A stretch of 6,845 bases of DNA. It comes from Nonomuraea sp. Its GTDB lineage: Bacteria > Actinomycetota > Actinomycetes > Streptosporangiales > Streptosporangiaceae. Each line of letters starts with the position of its first letter. Positions within the stretch are counted from its first letter, which is position 1. Below the pieces are notes generated by a model. It had not been told where the DNA came from, did no database searches, and was given only the letters and a program-made list of their open reading frames with translations. The translations under genes were made by a program, and so were the position numbers. The DNA is taken from contig JABFVJ010000050.1 in assembly GCA_013362835.1 (NCBI GenBank), forward strand, positions 1 through 6,845. The letters run 5' to 3'. This document shows, one piece after another, positions 6,609-6,845 of this stretch.

Positions 6609-6845
6609 TCAGCCGCCTTCCGTGTGCAGGCTGGGGCCCTCGTCGTCGCCGGTGCGGGAGTCGAAGCCGGGGCCGTCGTCCTTCTTGTCGCCGGTGCCGC
6701 CCGTGGGCGGTTCGGGCATCGCGGTCGCCTCGCAGTCGGCCACCGCCCCCTTGACCACCTGCAACGAGGTCGAGAACGGCGGCGCGTCCGCCCCGCTCCG
6801 GTCCAGCGTGACCGCCAGCACGAGCGTCTGCCCCGCAGGCACCTG
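6609..6845 (-). CDS. Unrecognised protein, C-terminal 78 residues only
   Basis: The frame enters from the right edge and ends at TGA 6611-6609. The visible part starts QVPAGQTLVLAVTLDRS, an alternating hydrophobic pattern suggesting beta-strands of a small sandwich-type domain, and runs through FSTSLQVVKGAVADCEA. It ends in a hydrophilic tail of about 35 residues rich in Gly, Asp, Pro and Lys. GTG at 6842 is probably an internal Val and not the start. Codon use is normal for the window and third positions are G/C-rich, which supports real coding. Strand pattern plus a disordered acidic tail would suit a surface or secreted protein, but neither a signal peptide nor a membrane segment is in view. 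I do not recognise the family. It converges on the ROK kinase gene across two hairpins. Confidence 0.65.
   Translation of the reverse strand, partial: QVPAGQTLVLAVTLDRSGADAPPFSTSLQVVKGAVADCEATAMPEPPTGGTGDKKDDGPGFDSRTGDDEGPSLHTEGG

Overview
The window is very GC-rich, with strong G/C bias at third codon positions and free use of GTG starts. This is typical of a high-GC actinomycete. The gene content and codon style would fit a Streptosporangiaceae-like genome (for example Nonomuraea), but that is an impression and not a demonstrated assignment. No rRNA, tRNA, CRISPR array, insertion sequence or phage gene was seen. Coding density is high and every gap is under 200 bases.

The left part (1-4168, minus strand) is a probable operon transcribed right to left. 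It begins with a 463-residue magnesium-chelatase-like/MoxR-type AAA+ ATPase (4168-2777). Next comes a small exported protein made of two copies of one domain, each with a Cys pair (2715-1969). Last is a large protein with a C-terminal von Willebrand factor A domain (1931 to beyond the left edge). The AAA+ and VWA proteins are the classic MoxR/VWA partnership and resemble, from memory, the adjacent M. tuberculosis genes Rv0958 and Rv0959. Here an exported protein sits between the two partners. The gap before it holds a 12-bp perfect inverted repeat whose 3' arm contains its ribosome binding site and ends right at its start codon.

A shared gap (4169-4330) separates this operon from a divergent plus-strand pair. 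The first gene encodes a FIST-domain sensory protein (4331-5521). The second encodes a ROK-family sugar kinase (5518-6510) that overlaps it by 4 bp, so the two are probably translationally coupled. The kinase keeps the nucleotide-binding, catalytic and zinc motifs of the family, but has His in place of the usual Glu in the GExGH motif, as I recall for bacterial N-acetylmannosamine kinases.

The plus-strand pair meets a convergent minus-strand gene at about 6511-6608. This gap contains two consecutive strong GC hairpins, probably a two-way terminator. The convergent gene is visible only as its last 78 codons, an unrecognised protein with an acidic, Gly/Pro-rich tail.

Most of the window is conserved-type housekeeping or signalling content. 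The least explained items are the duplicated exported protein inside the AAA+/VWA operon and the hairpin over its start site, and then the coupling of a FIST sensor to a ROK kinase. I see no sign of a defence system or mobile island.
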